From the NCBI GenBank assembly GCA_900088475.1, contig FLMG01002915.1, forward strand, positions 1-50,628: a DNA stretch of 50,628 nt, read 5' to 3'. Below, in pieces: positions 24,020 to 36,082 of the stretch. The position numbers were made by a program, and so were the translations under genes. This DNA is from Hyphochytrium catenoides (lineage: Eukaryota; Sar; Hyphochytriomycetes; Hyphochytriales; Hyphochytriaceae). The notes beneath the pieces are model-generated. The model was given only the letters and a program-made list of their open reading frames with translations. It did no database searches and was not told the origin of the DNA. How positions within the stretch are numbered: position 1 is the first letter of the stretch; each line of letters starts with the position of its first letter.

Positions 24020-27000
24020 ATGTCTTCATCCCCTAGTGAAGAGCGTAATCGCTCTCCATCCCTACCAAATCGTGATAGTAAAGATGGAGCAACGGCTGCA
24101 CCAGCAGCACAGCAATCGGCTGATGCAGCTTCTCCTCTTGCTCCCTTTGCCGGAGGAAAGTTGATAAGTGAACAGCATGCACAGAGGGAAGAAGAAGATG
24201 GAAAGTGTGATGGCGCCGTAGGTGTGTTAGGAATGGAGGATGAGAGGGTGAGATTCAACATTCCGGAGCACACATGGACACGGCGGTTTGACGCCGAGGA
24301 TCCAGCTGAAGAGGTGCACAAACCGTCCATGCCGGACTTCTTGGAGGCATTGTCTCTCCTGCCTCTAGCCTATCGTCTTGGCCGGTAAGGTTCAGTTAGA
24401 CCTGCGAGAAGTGCTTTTCTCTGAACATAGCTCCTCCTTGATGTCCTCTATCACCGCGGATGTCAGACAGATGCTCTTGCGCGGCTCTCTTCCTCACATT
24501 AGTCCCTTCTCGACCCCTTTCCCAAAAGGTACATTCACAACCAGAGACTGGAGGGCAGACTACCCATATTGGATCTGCAGGTACACGCACGGTTATGGAC
24601 TTCATAGAGTTCCATATCCTCACCTACGTCTCGCTTCGTTTCTAATCAGTCCACTGTCACTCTAACTTCAATGCTCTTGCCTTCATTTCTGCTGTTTCCC
24701 TTTATATCTATGCAGATCCCATCTCTGCAGCCTGTTAGACCCGGCCCTCATGCTGGAGTTCCTCTGGGAGGTATCGGGGGCGGCTGTATAGGAAGAGGCT
24801 GGCGAGGAGGCTTCAGACGGTGGTCCCTGGCACCCGGTAAGTCAAATCAATCTTATTTTTAAGAGTCTGCGGAGGTGTCTCCTCTTTCGCATACAAGTCT
24901 TATCTCCACCTTGTCGGACGCGATCGGTCTCGGACAAACACAGAGAAGGCATTGCCGTATCTCCTCGTTCAGGACCTTTTCGCCTGCTGATTCTCTTATT
25001 CCTTCTCCTTGTCCGTTCACGTCGATAAGGTCCTCCCTAACCTATCACAACCTAACCGTGTATCACTCAGAAGACCCCTTCATATCCTGACACTCCTCCT
25101 TCCTCCAAAGGCTCCTACCATCACAAAGAGGTCATAGCGGATCAATTCTCTGTCTTCATTCAACGGGGCCATCGAACGTTCTCTCAGGTGAGTATCCACA
25201 GTGGGGTCCTGTCCAAAACTTGAGATGGTTTTGATGTTTACTGGAGACGTAGAATGATTGAGAAGACTACGTTTTTCTATCACAGCGTTAAGAGGTTTGA
25301 TTGCGTCACTGCATGTTTTCTCGCTGTTATCGCCTGTATATGTCCCTTATCTGGGCCACTTCTCTGACCTTGGTGTCTCGTTCGCTTCTTCATATCCACC
25401 GCCAATTCTCTATTACCCAGGTTCTATCCACCCGCAAGACAGGCGACCCTACAGGATCATTGAGCAGCTGGTCCTGGGGACTGGATCCCAGCAAAGCAGT
25501 GTACTACGCCCTCTATCCCCGTGCCTGGACGGTCTACGACCTATCAGAGGCTAAAGTTCGCCTCGTTTGCAAGCAGGTTTGAAGCAGGAATCTGTATTGA
25601 CCTTTAGATAGCTGCACTTCTGCTTCTCGATATCATCCTCATTTTATCCTAGATAGCTCCTTCTGCTTCTGTAGCCTAAGGGCCTGTCCTCCACTGCCTG
25701 TGTGATACACTTCATGCAGTGCGGGTGTCCATGATTAGCACAGCATACCTCTGGTCGTTGCTTTTGTTAAACAATCCCCCCACTAACTCCTTGTTTCACT
25801 CGTCTCTCGCGCGGGTCTACGGGGACAATGTATGGCGTTTGAAGATCTCGCCGGTCATACCTCATAACTACACGGAGTCTTCTCTTCCTATGGGCGTGTT
25901 CGAGTGGACAGTTGAGAACTATGGTGATGATGAAGTCCTTGTGGGTCTACTATTCTCCTTCCAGAATGGAGATGGGGGCGTAGCCGACCAACAAGGAGGG
26001 CACTATAATGCTCCGTTTGGCTTTAAAGGTTAGGAACTTCTTGTTATTGCTTGAAGCCTCTTGGAGCTGCTTAGGCTCAATTTCTAAGCCTAAACATTCT
26101 TTGCGGCATCTTCTCATTTCAACTATCATTCTCCATACACGCAGAACCTCTCACTGTATATTATCCTCCTTGTTGGCTTTTCTTGAACCACCTCCTGGAG
26201 AGCTCTCCTGACGCAAGTGATGGCCCTCTGACTCTGGACACCCTCTTCCTCTTCCGCTTTGCCTTGTCCCTTTTTCTGGCGCTTTATCGCTTGGCCTTAG
26301 ATGCCTCAAGGAAATGTTATGGCATCCGGTTGCATCACAGGCGTAAAGTGAGGACAGTGAAGGTCAAGCACCCCACAGAGCACTCTCCCACTCCTGCATC
26401 TCTTCTTCAGAAGCTTCCCTCTCGATTTGTATCCAACCCTACAACGTATGAGTTCAAGGAAGACGATGAAGCGGAAGCGAAAAGGAGAAGGGAGGAAGAG
26501 GTTATCTCTGCGGAGAGTCAGCTAGATCCCTGGACATTCTGCATCGCTTGCCCGCGCAGAGAGGACGTTCTAGTCACGTATAACAGCTGTTTCCCAACAA
26601 ACCAGAAGGGAGGAGGAGAGTCTCTTTGGAGACATTTTTCTTCAACGGGAACAATTGGTGCTGGTGAGTGGCAAGGTTTACTTTTCTCTAGGCATTTCAT
26701 GGGCCGGACAAGCGTCCCCCCTTCGGCTAAGGCACATAGTACTTCTCTATCGTTCTTTGCTGTTGGTTCTTGAGATCGGAGTTCAAACTTTCGTTTCCAC
26801 TGGTAGTTGCCTTCAGCGTGCAAGCGATGTTGCTGAGTGTTTGCCACATTTTTCAGTGACGTTTATCCGTAACGCATCTACTACTTCAGCTACTATGAGC
26901 CGTGTCTTGAGGACGAATGATTGGGAAGCGACTAAACTAGTCTTTCACTTCTTTTATCTGACTCTACCTTGCTTACATAATATGGACTCTCCGGCTATAT

Positions 27001-30000
27001 TCTGGTCATGTCCCCTCTTCAGAAAGAATACCTGCTACTCCTCGCCGCTCCGCAAGTGGGGAAACGATTGGTGCTGCGCTCTGTCAGACTGCCGTCTTTC
27101 CTCCGAGAAAAGCGAGAGGTGTAGACTCTGATGCGCCAGACGAGACAAAGTTTGTCTTCTCCCTCTCCTGGGACATTCCTCTCGTTCGGTTCGGCGAGGG
27201 GAAAGCGTACCCGCGGATGTATACCCATTTCTTTGGTGAAGAAGGAACGGCGTCAGAACAGATGGCAGAGCATGCTCTCTATTCGTATACAACATGGGAT
27301 AGAGCTATCTCCGCCTGGCAGTCCCCGACTCTTTCCTCTTCAGATCTTCCTTCATGGTTCAAGAGCGCCCTGTTTAACGAGCTATATTATATCACCGACG
27401 GAGGGACGGTTTGGGTGACGAAGGGAGGACGGGACGGAGAGTATATAGGACCTCTTGCTTCCTATAGACCCAAAGGTCCAGCAAGAGTTCTGTCTCATCC
27501 GTCTTTCCGCTGCTGTCAAATGAATGAGCCACAGAAGAGAAACGAAGCTGGAGCCGAAGGGCAAGGCTGGTGTATGAAGCCTGATCCTATAACTTATAGT
27601 GGAGAGAATAAAACGGATGAGACTACGGGACAAGATCATAGCAGAAAGACAGAAGAAGACGGTGTAGGACATTTTCTTTATTTAGAAGGGCATGAGTACC
27701 TTATGTACAATACCTACGATGTGCACTTCTACGCGTCGTTTGCCCTTGTCATGAACTGGCCGCTACTGGTAAGAGCTCAAAAGAGACGGAGATTGTTGAA
27801 AGATGGGTAGATGTAGAGGAGTTGGGAGGGGAGCGATGTGGGGACAAGGCAATCGAACATCCTCCATAGTTTTATATACAGGGATATGATTCTGAGCCAC
27901 CTTTATGCTTTGAATTCCATACAGGAGCTCTCTCTGCAACGAGACTTTGCCCAGGCAGTAATGCAGAGCGATCCGGAGGTGAGGCCCTTACTCAGCGACG
28001 GCCAGGAGCGGGAAAGGAAGATTGAGGGCCAAGTCCCACATGACGTGGGCTCGCCAGGGGAAGATCCCTGGAACAAGGTCTCCTTATTTTCTTCTAGGAA
28101 TTCTAGCACCTCTTTACCCAATCTCCTCTCCCCTTCTGTGGCCGACTCCCGTACACGGCATTGCTGGTCTAGGAGATAATTCATATCCTGTTCTTTGCCG
28201 TTTCGCTCACGTCATCTTTCTTATTAGGTGAACGCCTATAATTTCCAGGATGTGGGACTGTGGAAAGACCTGGGTCCAAAGTTTGTGCTTCAAGTCTACA
28301 GGGATTACGTGGCCACCGGGGACAGAAGCTTTTTGATAGAGATGTATCCAGGTATATTAACCGTACACGTTTCAGCCGGTTCCTCGCACTCTGTCAAGGT
28401 AGCTGCGTTCTTAATCTTCCAGAGTTTATACCACTCTCTCTCTGAATAGCCTTTTTCTTCACATTAATCCCTATTTCCCTTCTCTGTTGACCTCATCTCT
28501 TTTTAGTGATAAAGCAGGTGATAGCCCACTGCGCTCAGTTTGATAAAGACGGCGATGGTCTGGTTGAGAATGAAGGATTCCCGGACCAGACCTACGATAT
28601 ATGGACGGTGCAGGGCCCCTCCGCTTACACAGGAGGCTTATGGTAAGTCAGGCAATAAAAGAACATCGAGAGAAGAGAGCAGTGAGAGGCAATAGCAGCC
28701 GAAACAGATAGGCCACCGGGTATTTATGGTGTCACAAACCTTGTGAGAATGCTATTTAGCTGTCGAGGGACACGTCTCAACATTTTCTCATCCTTGGAGA
28801 AGGAAAGTCTGCAGATGTTTAAAAGCTTCATTTTCGCTGTGCTCTTCACGCTAAATAGGCTTGCCAGTCTGGCAGCCGCGCTAGGAGCTGCCTCACAACT
28901 AGATGACAAAAATGGCATGCGCACGTTTGGGAAGATGTTGCGTTACGGTGAGATAAGATATGTTGAAGATGGAAGAGAGACCCAGAGAATTGGTTGACCC
29001 TACCAAATCTTGAGCTGATATGTGAGGCAGAGAGAGAGCGACTGAGACGACAGAGAGCGAGAGAGAACGAGAGGAGGCATTGGTGCAGCTCACGAGTTTT
29101 GAGTTCTGTGGCTATCTGGAGCTTATTATGCTTAAATCCCTTTCTCTCCGTTATCAAGCTAAAAAGCTCTTCTTAACCTGTTGTTCTTTACCAGGGCGGC
29201 ATGCCTATGAAGCTCTTCTTTGGAATGGCTCATATTTTAACTATGACAACGGATCATCAATCACATCAAAGTCAATTATGGCAGATCAGATGGCAGGATT
29301 GTGGTCAGATGGCGCACTGCATGCCTTCTTTCTCTTTTCTCACCCACATGTTCTGACGTTTCGTCCCATTCTGAACCACTTTGCCCTTTTTTTCCTTTCT
29401 GAAGACTCTCTGCTGCATCACTTTCGTGGGATTGATACTCTTACTTTTCTCTTTCGTCAACTCCTTGTTGCTCAACAGGTATACTAGAGCCTGCGGACTA
29501 TATCCCATCGTAGAAGAGGACAAAGCCGAGAGCGTCCTATCGGTCATATACTCTAAAAATGTGTTGTCTTTTAAAGGGGGGCGCATGGGGGCTGTAAACG
29601 GCATGACTCTTGGGGGTGAGGTGGATCAGAGCTGCCTCCAGTCACGTGAGGTGTGGACAGGTAGATGAATTACATAAGCGTACGAAGAAGGCGAAAGTTG
29701 GAGTCTAGTTCCAGAGAGTACAAAGAGTGGGCAAACGCCCTTTTGCCTTTGGAAAGAGAAGCAACCGAATTTTTTGCTCAGTATATCCTGTTCTTGTCCG
29801 CTTAGGCACCACATATGCCCTGGCAGCTACCATGCTTCAAGAGGCTCATCTCAGAAAAATCAAAAGCGTAGAGAGGGATAGCGAAACCGCCTCAAAGCGG
29901 CCTTCATCTGTTCGACCAACGCGTGAGACTTTTGAGATGAGAACAGCGGCCTACAAGACTGCAGAGGGCATCTATCGCTTTGGTTGGCAGCAGGGAGGTA

Positions 30001-30434
30001 AGGCTTCTCCCATTTTACCTGGCAGCACGACATCAGCCCCTATCGCCTCTTGTTGATGCGTAGGATCTACTCTCTAGTCGTGTCTGTATGCTCCTATTAG
30101 GGCTACTTTCAACCTTGTTTTGGTGCTTGTTGATGATGTCTATACTCTTAAGACGAGAGTTACAGCCTTGATGCCTTCTTGCTATCTTTCCATCTCATAC
30201 GTTCGATTCGTACTTCCCTGTCTCGCATTTTTAGGTTATTGGTTTGCTACACCCGAAAGTTGGGACAAGGATGGAAACTATCGTTCCATGGGATACATGC
30301 GACCCCTGGCAATCTGGGCCCTACATTGGGCGGAGGAAATAGTGCCTTTCTTACCAATGGCAGCTGAGCTGCATTCCGAAGCTGCGTCGGAAGGAGTGAG
30401 ATTAAGCACAGAGCCCCCTGCATGCCAGCTCTGA
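24020..30434 (+). CDS. GBA2: non-lysosomal glucosylceramidase (GBA2, GH116), 16 exons, 1134 aa
   Basis: Exons: 24020-24384, 24529-24580, 24716-24836, 25111-25187, 25421-25576, 25845-26028, 26145-26663, 27023-27768, 27925-28077, 28228-28351, 28507-28642, 28859-28947, 29195-29303, 29479-29660, 29806-29997, 30235-30434; stop TGA; every phase closes. Family signatures run the full length: [177 protein letters not shown] and [11 protein letters not shown]. The catalytic Glu of NEL (residue 611) and the acidic DQTYD segment (859-863) that supplies the acid/base in this family are present. GBA2 enzymes cleave glucosylceramide to glucose and ceramide at cytosolic membrane faces. It is about 200 residues longer than human GBA2, partly from a Lys/Arg/Glu-rich insert coded in exon 7. 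The acceptor of exon 6 is a choice among neighbours. Confidence 0.92.
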
Positions 30435-30751
30435 TCGGCAGACAGCGTAGTAACCAATCAGAACAGTAAGGACTGAGTAACTTTGTCCTAAATTATACTA
30501 GAAACGCGGAGCACCCATTATCTCCTTGGTGCCTAATAATTTGGTAAGGACTTCCACTTCAACAGAGGCAAGCGGTAAATGGGAAACTGACGACTACTCG
30601 TCGCTAGGAGAAGTAGCTGCAGTGGGATAGGGTGTCAAACGTCAAGAGGACATAAACGTCAGGTCATATAAATATATATATATATACAAATTTGACACTA
30701 TAAATAAGCATCCCATAGGGAAGACCCTTTTCTCCCTTCCCCTTATACCTC
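30435..30751. other. short gap between two convergent genes
   Basis: GBA2 ends at 30434 (plus) and the giant gene ends at 30752 (minus). The 317 bases between hold both 3' ends and a short (TA)n run at about 30669-30686. No coding signal seen. Confidence 0.6.
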
Positions 30752-33700
30752 CTAAGACTTCCTCAGCGTCATTAATCGCATTCTTCTCTCCCTCTCCTTC
30801 TCGATGGCGGCCTTCTTGACCGCTTCCACATCTGACATACGCAAGAAGTCCTTGAAGTCCTTGACATTCTTCTGAAGCGCATGCATTTCCCAATAGAACT
30901 CCTAAATAAGGGAGCAATTGAGCAAACATGGGAGGGGGAAGTGGTGATGTGAGTTTGGGAAGATCGCCAATCTCTATCCTCTAAGTTTACCTCATCCTCT
31001 GCAGCTTCTTCTGCTCTCACGGCAGCGATAAACTCTGCAATCTCCAATCTCGTTTCTTCGGCTCGTTTCCGCCCTATATAGCGGATACAGGAAAGACGTA
31101 AGGAATGACAGATCAGACCCAGAACACGAGGGCGGTCCATGGAGGTAAGTCGGGGGAATGCTTGCAAGGCAGAGGGTAGATCGGTATATCAATTTAGAAT
31201 GAAGATTCGCCTCTTTGATCTTGTTGGCTCTTGACGTGGCTGTTACCTTGATAGCCTCTGAAGACCCTCTGGATGGCCACTGAGGCGGCGTATTCTAGGG
31301 CTTTCCTTGCGTCTATCTCCTTCTTCACAATCTTCCACTTCGCGGCAGCCTTTCTGCCGAGATGGCCTCTGAAGACCTTTTGAATCTTGACGACAGCTAC
31401 TCTCTCTCTTCTCATTCTCCGGTTCCTCTCTTGAATCTTTTGCAGCTTGGTTTGGTTCTCTCTTTCCTCCCTTGCCTTCTTTCTCTGTGCTCCAATGGCG
31501 GCCTTGCTCTCCGCGTCTCTTATATTCCTGTGGGGAGATTAGCCCGAACTCAGTGAACTGGATACAGAGACTGTTGACCGCGATAACATCTAACAAGCAG
31601 TCCATAAAACTTGTGCAATAGACTTGAAGGGAAAGACGATGCCTGACCCATTCTTAGGGCATAGAACGGACTGCGACTCACCTTTGCCTTTCTTCGAATC
31701 TCTTTCTCTCCTCCATCATTTTCTTCCTCTCCTCCGTGAACTGCTTGTGGCGAGCCATGGTCTTTTTCACGAAAAGAGTGCCCTTCTCCTTGGACATGAG
31801 CTCCTAATAAGTGGTCGATTGAGATGAGCATTAGTTAGAGTGGAAGCCAGTGTACGAAACGTGGGATACTGGTTCAGCCACTGGTATCTAGGTTGGAGAT
31901 TAGGCAAGGAGAAGTCAGAGAAAACGGAACAGGGATGTTTGGTTTACCCTTTGCTGCCTCAACAAGCTTAGTGCCCTGAAGTACATGAGTGTTAGGGAAA
32001 AGAGTCCAAATTTTAGCGTCTGCTCGACCTCCTTGAGTGAGAGGTCCACGTCAGAGCCCTCTCGGACTGCCTTCTTCTTCGAAACGCGCTAGTAATTAGG
32101 ACAACAGAGATCAAGGAACCATCGATTAGCATTGATTAGCAGAAGCTAAAGACCGTAAGCCAAGGTTGCAGACAAACTACAAAGAATACGCAGCTTAGAG
32201 CTCAGACTCCTACTGTGAGCGGATAGACTCAGAACAAAGGAAAGAAATGAAGTTTCTTTACGAACCTCCTGACTTGCCACCTCGATAGGCATCCATTTCT
32301 CCAGCATAAGTAGCTGGGGAGAAGTGTTCTGCAGGATTTCGAGTTCTTTTCTCTTCCTCTCGCGCTCTCTCCTATCTTGTTCAACCTTTTTCTTCATGGT
32401 CTTGAAGTCACGAGATCGGATGGGTCCGTCACTCTTTATGCTTGGCACGTAGCCCATAACTGGCGCAGAAGAGGGCTTTTCTCCAAAGTACCATCCCTGC
32501 ACGAAGTAGGATTCCGCCCAACACATTTAAGAGACGCAGTAAGAGGATCTGACAGCTTCTATGAGGACCAACCTCCAACATCCAAGTTAAAATATCCTCG
32601 ATAATCTCTGTGCTCAACTGATTGGCGATGATGTTGTTGTGCTCGCGTTCTAAGTTTTAAGGAAGGAGCAAAGATAGAGATGACTTTAGCCTTACAAAGC
32701 GTGTTGAAAACATCAATCTGCATGACACTATTGCACTCGGTAAATAATAGGTTCAGGCATTGGCAGACCAAAAGAAGATGTTGGGGGAAGATGCGAAGCA
32801 AACGTCCCCAATCGCCAGTATTGCAATTGTAGGAAGCTGGACGCAGGCCTTCTCACCTAGCGCTTTCGTAACGTTTGCTGTGGACTGAATCTGCTCGTAA
32901 CCATGCAAGGCTTTGGTCTTGAACTCCTTGTCCAGGCAGTTGACAGCATCATGCAGCTCCTTGTCCACCTCCTGTAACTTGAGCTCGCTAAAGGGAGGTG
33001 TTAAGGTGCTGCGATCGACTTTAAGGAGAGATTTCAAGCCTACTCGATGCTTATAAGAAGGTAAACGGAGGAGATGCAGGCCTTTGTGAGGTAACATTGA
33101 GAGAGTGCCTTGGGGAGGGTATACGGCCGAGAAGTGAAAGAACGGCGACGAGTGAAAGAACGGCGACGAGTTCCGTAAGAATGCTGGGGAACAAGAGATA
33201 ATGCAATGAGTTACGGGTCCAGTTTTACCCCTACCTTTGAATAAGCTTCTGTTCTTGGACTAGCTCGTCTAATAAGTCCTGTCGGGACATTGTAACGGGC
33301 AGCCCCTGAAGCCAGGAAAGGGGTCAACTGGGATGGAATCCGTTTATCGAAGAAAAAGTGGCTAAGGCTCAATCGCTTACCCCTCTTACAGCTGCCATGC
33401 AGACGCTGGAGACAATCACCCGCTCCTCTAATCTCTTGACCCTCTCCAGCTCTTGGGTCACTTCAGCAAGTCGTTGCCTCAACTCCTGACCGTAACGAAG
33501 AGGATAGTCGCCGTATTAGAAGCCGTTTTGTACGGCAGTAGGTCACTTAACCGAAAAGAAAGGACACAGAAATTGGCAAAGGACACCAAGCACTAGAGGC
33601 TGGAGGATGTACCAGCTGAGATTCCATAACAACAGCGAGTCCAGGTAGGCGAGCCAAGGAAACAAGAGAGGATCGAGGTTACCCAGTCAATGGACGATTA

Positions 33701-36082
33701 TTGTTGGACAAAGGGCAAAGATAGCAGTTGAATTCGCACGCCCTCAGTGAATGTACCTACCTCTGTGTCCTCCGGTGCCTGCCACTTGCATGGGTTGGAC
33801 CTGCAGGCAAGACACCCTCCTGGCCCCAAACGGATTAGAGATCGAACTCTCTCTTGCTCCTCAGGTGATAGCTTTGACATCATTGCCTGGGAGACGAAAA
33901 AATGACAGTAAGCTAAAAGGCTGCAGCCATGGAAAGGCTATGGTAGCTGCCAGCATAGGGTCCTCAAATGGCGAGGACAGACAAGAGCTCAAAATGGGGT
34001 GATACCAGTGGGTGCCCTGGGCGACTTTAGCTGTATGAGAAGTCAGAAAGAGCCAGAAAGTATCAAATTCTGGGGAAGGCCCTGTGACAAAGTAGAAGCT
34101 AACCATACGCACCATACTGAGCTTGTTTGGTATCTTCCTCCATCTGCCTGCCTGACCCTCCTGCGCTGCCCTCATTTTTTCAACGTGCCTTGCTTTCCTT
34201 GCCAGCTGCGCCTCCTCGTCTTGGTCCTCGGGATCGCTGTCTGATGGAACGGCCTCCGCCTCTTCTTTTTTTATCCGTGCTTCTTGCCTTTCTTCTCTCT
34301 CTAAGATCTGACCCCGATGGAGATTAAATTACTTGTCACTGACAAAGCAGCAAAGAGAGACTGGAAGAGACTAGGGGGCTGACCTGTTGCATAAGGACTT
34401 TGTTGAGCTCTCTCTCCAAGTCAAGACGTAAGATGGCAGTGGGAAAGCGCTGCGTACTCCCGTGGAGGACTCCAGAATCCATGAACTCGTTCGTGTTAGC
34501 CAAAGCCTGAAGAGAGCAGGCAAAATAGTAAGAAAAGCTGGAGTTTGTTACATTTGCAAGAACAAACAGCGTAGGGACAAAAGCGGTTGGTCATCGCAGA
34601 CTGGACTCTCTCTCAGGCCTAGATCTAGCTCAGAGAGCCATAAGTAGGAATCCTGAGGCTTGAAATGGTGCCCATGACGTATACTGGTTCAGCATTGTAT
34701 AGGAAAAACCAATATGACTGGCATAAGACAAAGGAATAGACCGATCCAATCTATTGAAGATGATTGAATTGTGCAAACGCGCGATCAATACGGACCCTGT
34801 CAAGCTCCCTTAAAAGCTCCCTAGCGCGAGCATCGATATCTACCAGCTCCGGCCTATCGTCGCCATCCTCCTCATCCGGTTGACTATTCCTTCCTTCCTT
34901 ACGAACAGAAGCCATTCGCTCCTGTGTCTCCTGGCGGAGACGGTAGGAGCGCTTGCTTTCTTCGGAGGGTTTGCCATAGTACTTGTGCAGAATTCTGACC
35001 CAGAGATAGCGAGATATAGAGAGCATGAGTACTCGTGGAAAAGGGCTGATGAGGTGAAGTGTAGGACGCTGAGGCAAGTTTCGTCTCTTGACCAAGAAGT
35101 AATGCAGGGTTACGGAGGTTCCTACAGCGGTCCCACTAAGCAGCACCTACGACGAAGCCTTGTGCAAAAAGATCACGTATGGACTCTTTACCTTTGGACC
35201 TCCTTTGTCTCTGAATCCAGATTATCAAGGTCGGCGAAGAGGATCAGCTGTAGCTCATCCCGGGTGTAGGGGGCAGATGGAAGTGATCCCTGGCTTAGGT
35301 TTGGCTGAAAGAAGAAGAGAGCGACAAGGGTGTTGGTAAGGTTACCAATGTCCAATGTTGATACCCAAAACAATATGAAAACGAAGAGAGACAGATAGAT
35401 AGATGGCATAGCAGCAACGTAAGGAAGAAAATCCATACTACTGACAGGCATGAAACGGTATCTCTCCGGGTGGAAGAGCCGGTCAAACGAAAGGAAAGTC
35501 CTCTCTTCCGCCGTGCAGCTTTGTAGCAGCTTTCCTCTAACTGCTGGTGCAAGATTGGAGTTATATTCTTCTCCTTCCTCCTCATCCGTTGACTTCCCAG
35601 CACCCTTTCTTCTATTCGAGTCAGGGAAGAGGTTGATAAGCTTTCGGACACGGATCTCTTTCCTGTTCCAAAAATGGTGTCAGAGGGAGCGGCAAGACAA
35701 AGAATGCTGAGAGTAATTAGCGGAGAGGAAGGAATGGGTGAAAAGTCGCTGAGCAAGATCTGCTGGAAAAGGGCAGCCTGAGATCTTCTGTTTGAGAAGA
35801 CAGAGAAACGAGGCTAGGAGAGGGATCAAAGATGAAAGGCTGTCATAAGTTAGTTCTATTAAGAGACTGAGAAAAGAACAGCGCATGGCACCTTTCTAAT
35901 GAGTCCCAAGGGGATTCTAGGATGCGAAGTATCTCACTCTGAGTAAGTTGAGATGAGAACGCATGTCCTACTCCTATGCCTCCCGCATCATTGGCCTGAG
36001 CCTGAGCTGTGGCCAGCCCAACCTTTGCTGTTCCTCTATTCCTTCTCTTTTGCCGTCTTTCGACCTCTTCAAGCCATTGATA
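30752..36082 (-). other. giant gene, C-terminal part with Cys cluster and two IQ motifs
   Basis: Exons 35892-36082, 35446-35662, 35192-35304, 34796-34994, 34384-34506, 34113-34307, 33761-33886, 33381-33485, 33235-33305, 32857-32987, 32573-32649, 32266-32496, 31948-32088, 31682-31803, 31247-31527, 30991-31073, 30752-30901. It opens YQWLEEVERRQKRRN, carries the fourth motif copy TAEERTFLSFDRLFHPERY (from residue 2418), the second copy of the other motif FMDSGVLHGSTQR (2552), and a Cys cluster GCLACRSNPCKW (Cys2675, 2678, 2683) that could bind a metal. GWYFGEKPSSAPVMGYVPS (2821) precedes the end. The C-terminus has IQKVFRGHLGRK (3033) and IQRVFRGYQGRKR (3070), both matching IQxxxRGxxxR; the second is completed across an exon junction, which supports the splice. 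The last exon ends KERERRMRLMTLRKS. The donor of exon 35446-35662 was chosen as GTCAGT to keep phase. Confidence 0.7.

Noticed and set aside
23836-24330. 164-codon minus-strand frame opposite GBA2 exon 1
   Set aside because: It is antisense to a well-supported coding exon and has no splice partners or recognisable motif.
24385-24528. Open frame directly after GBA2 exon 1 ([13 protein letters not shown]..)
   Set aside because: It is in a different frame from exon 1, and splicing from 24384 to 24529 gives the family-matching [17 protein letters not shown] instead.
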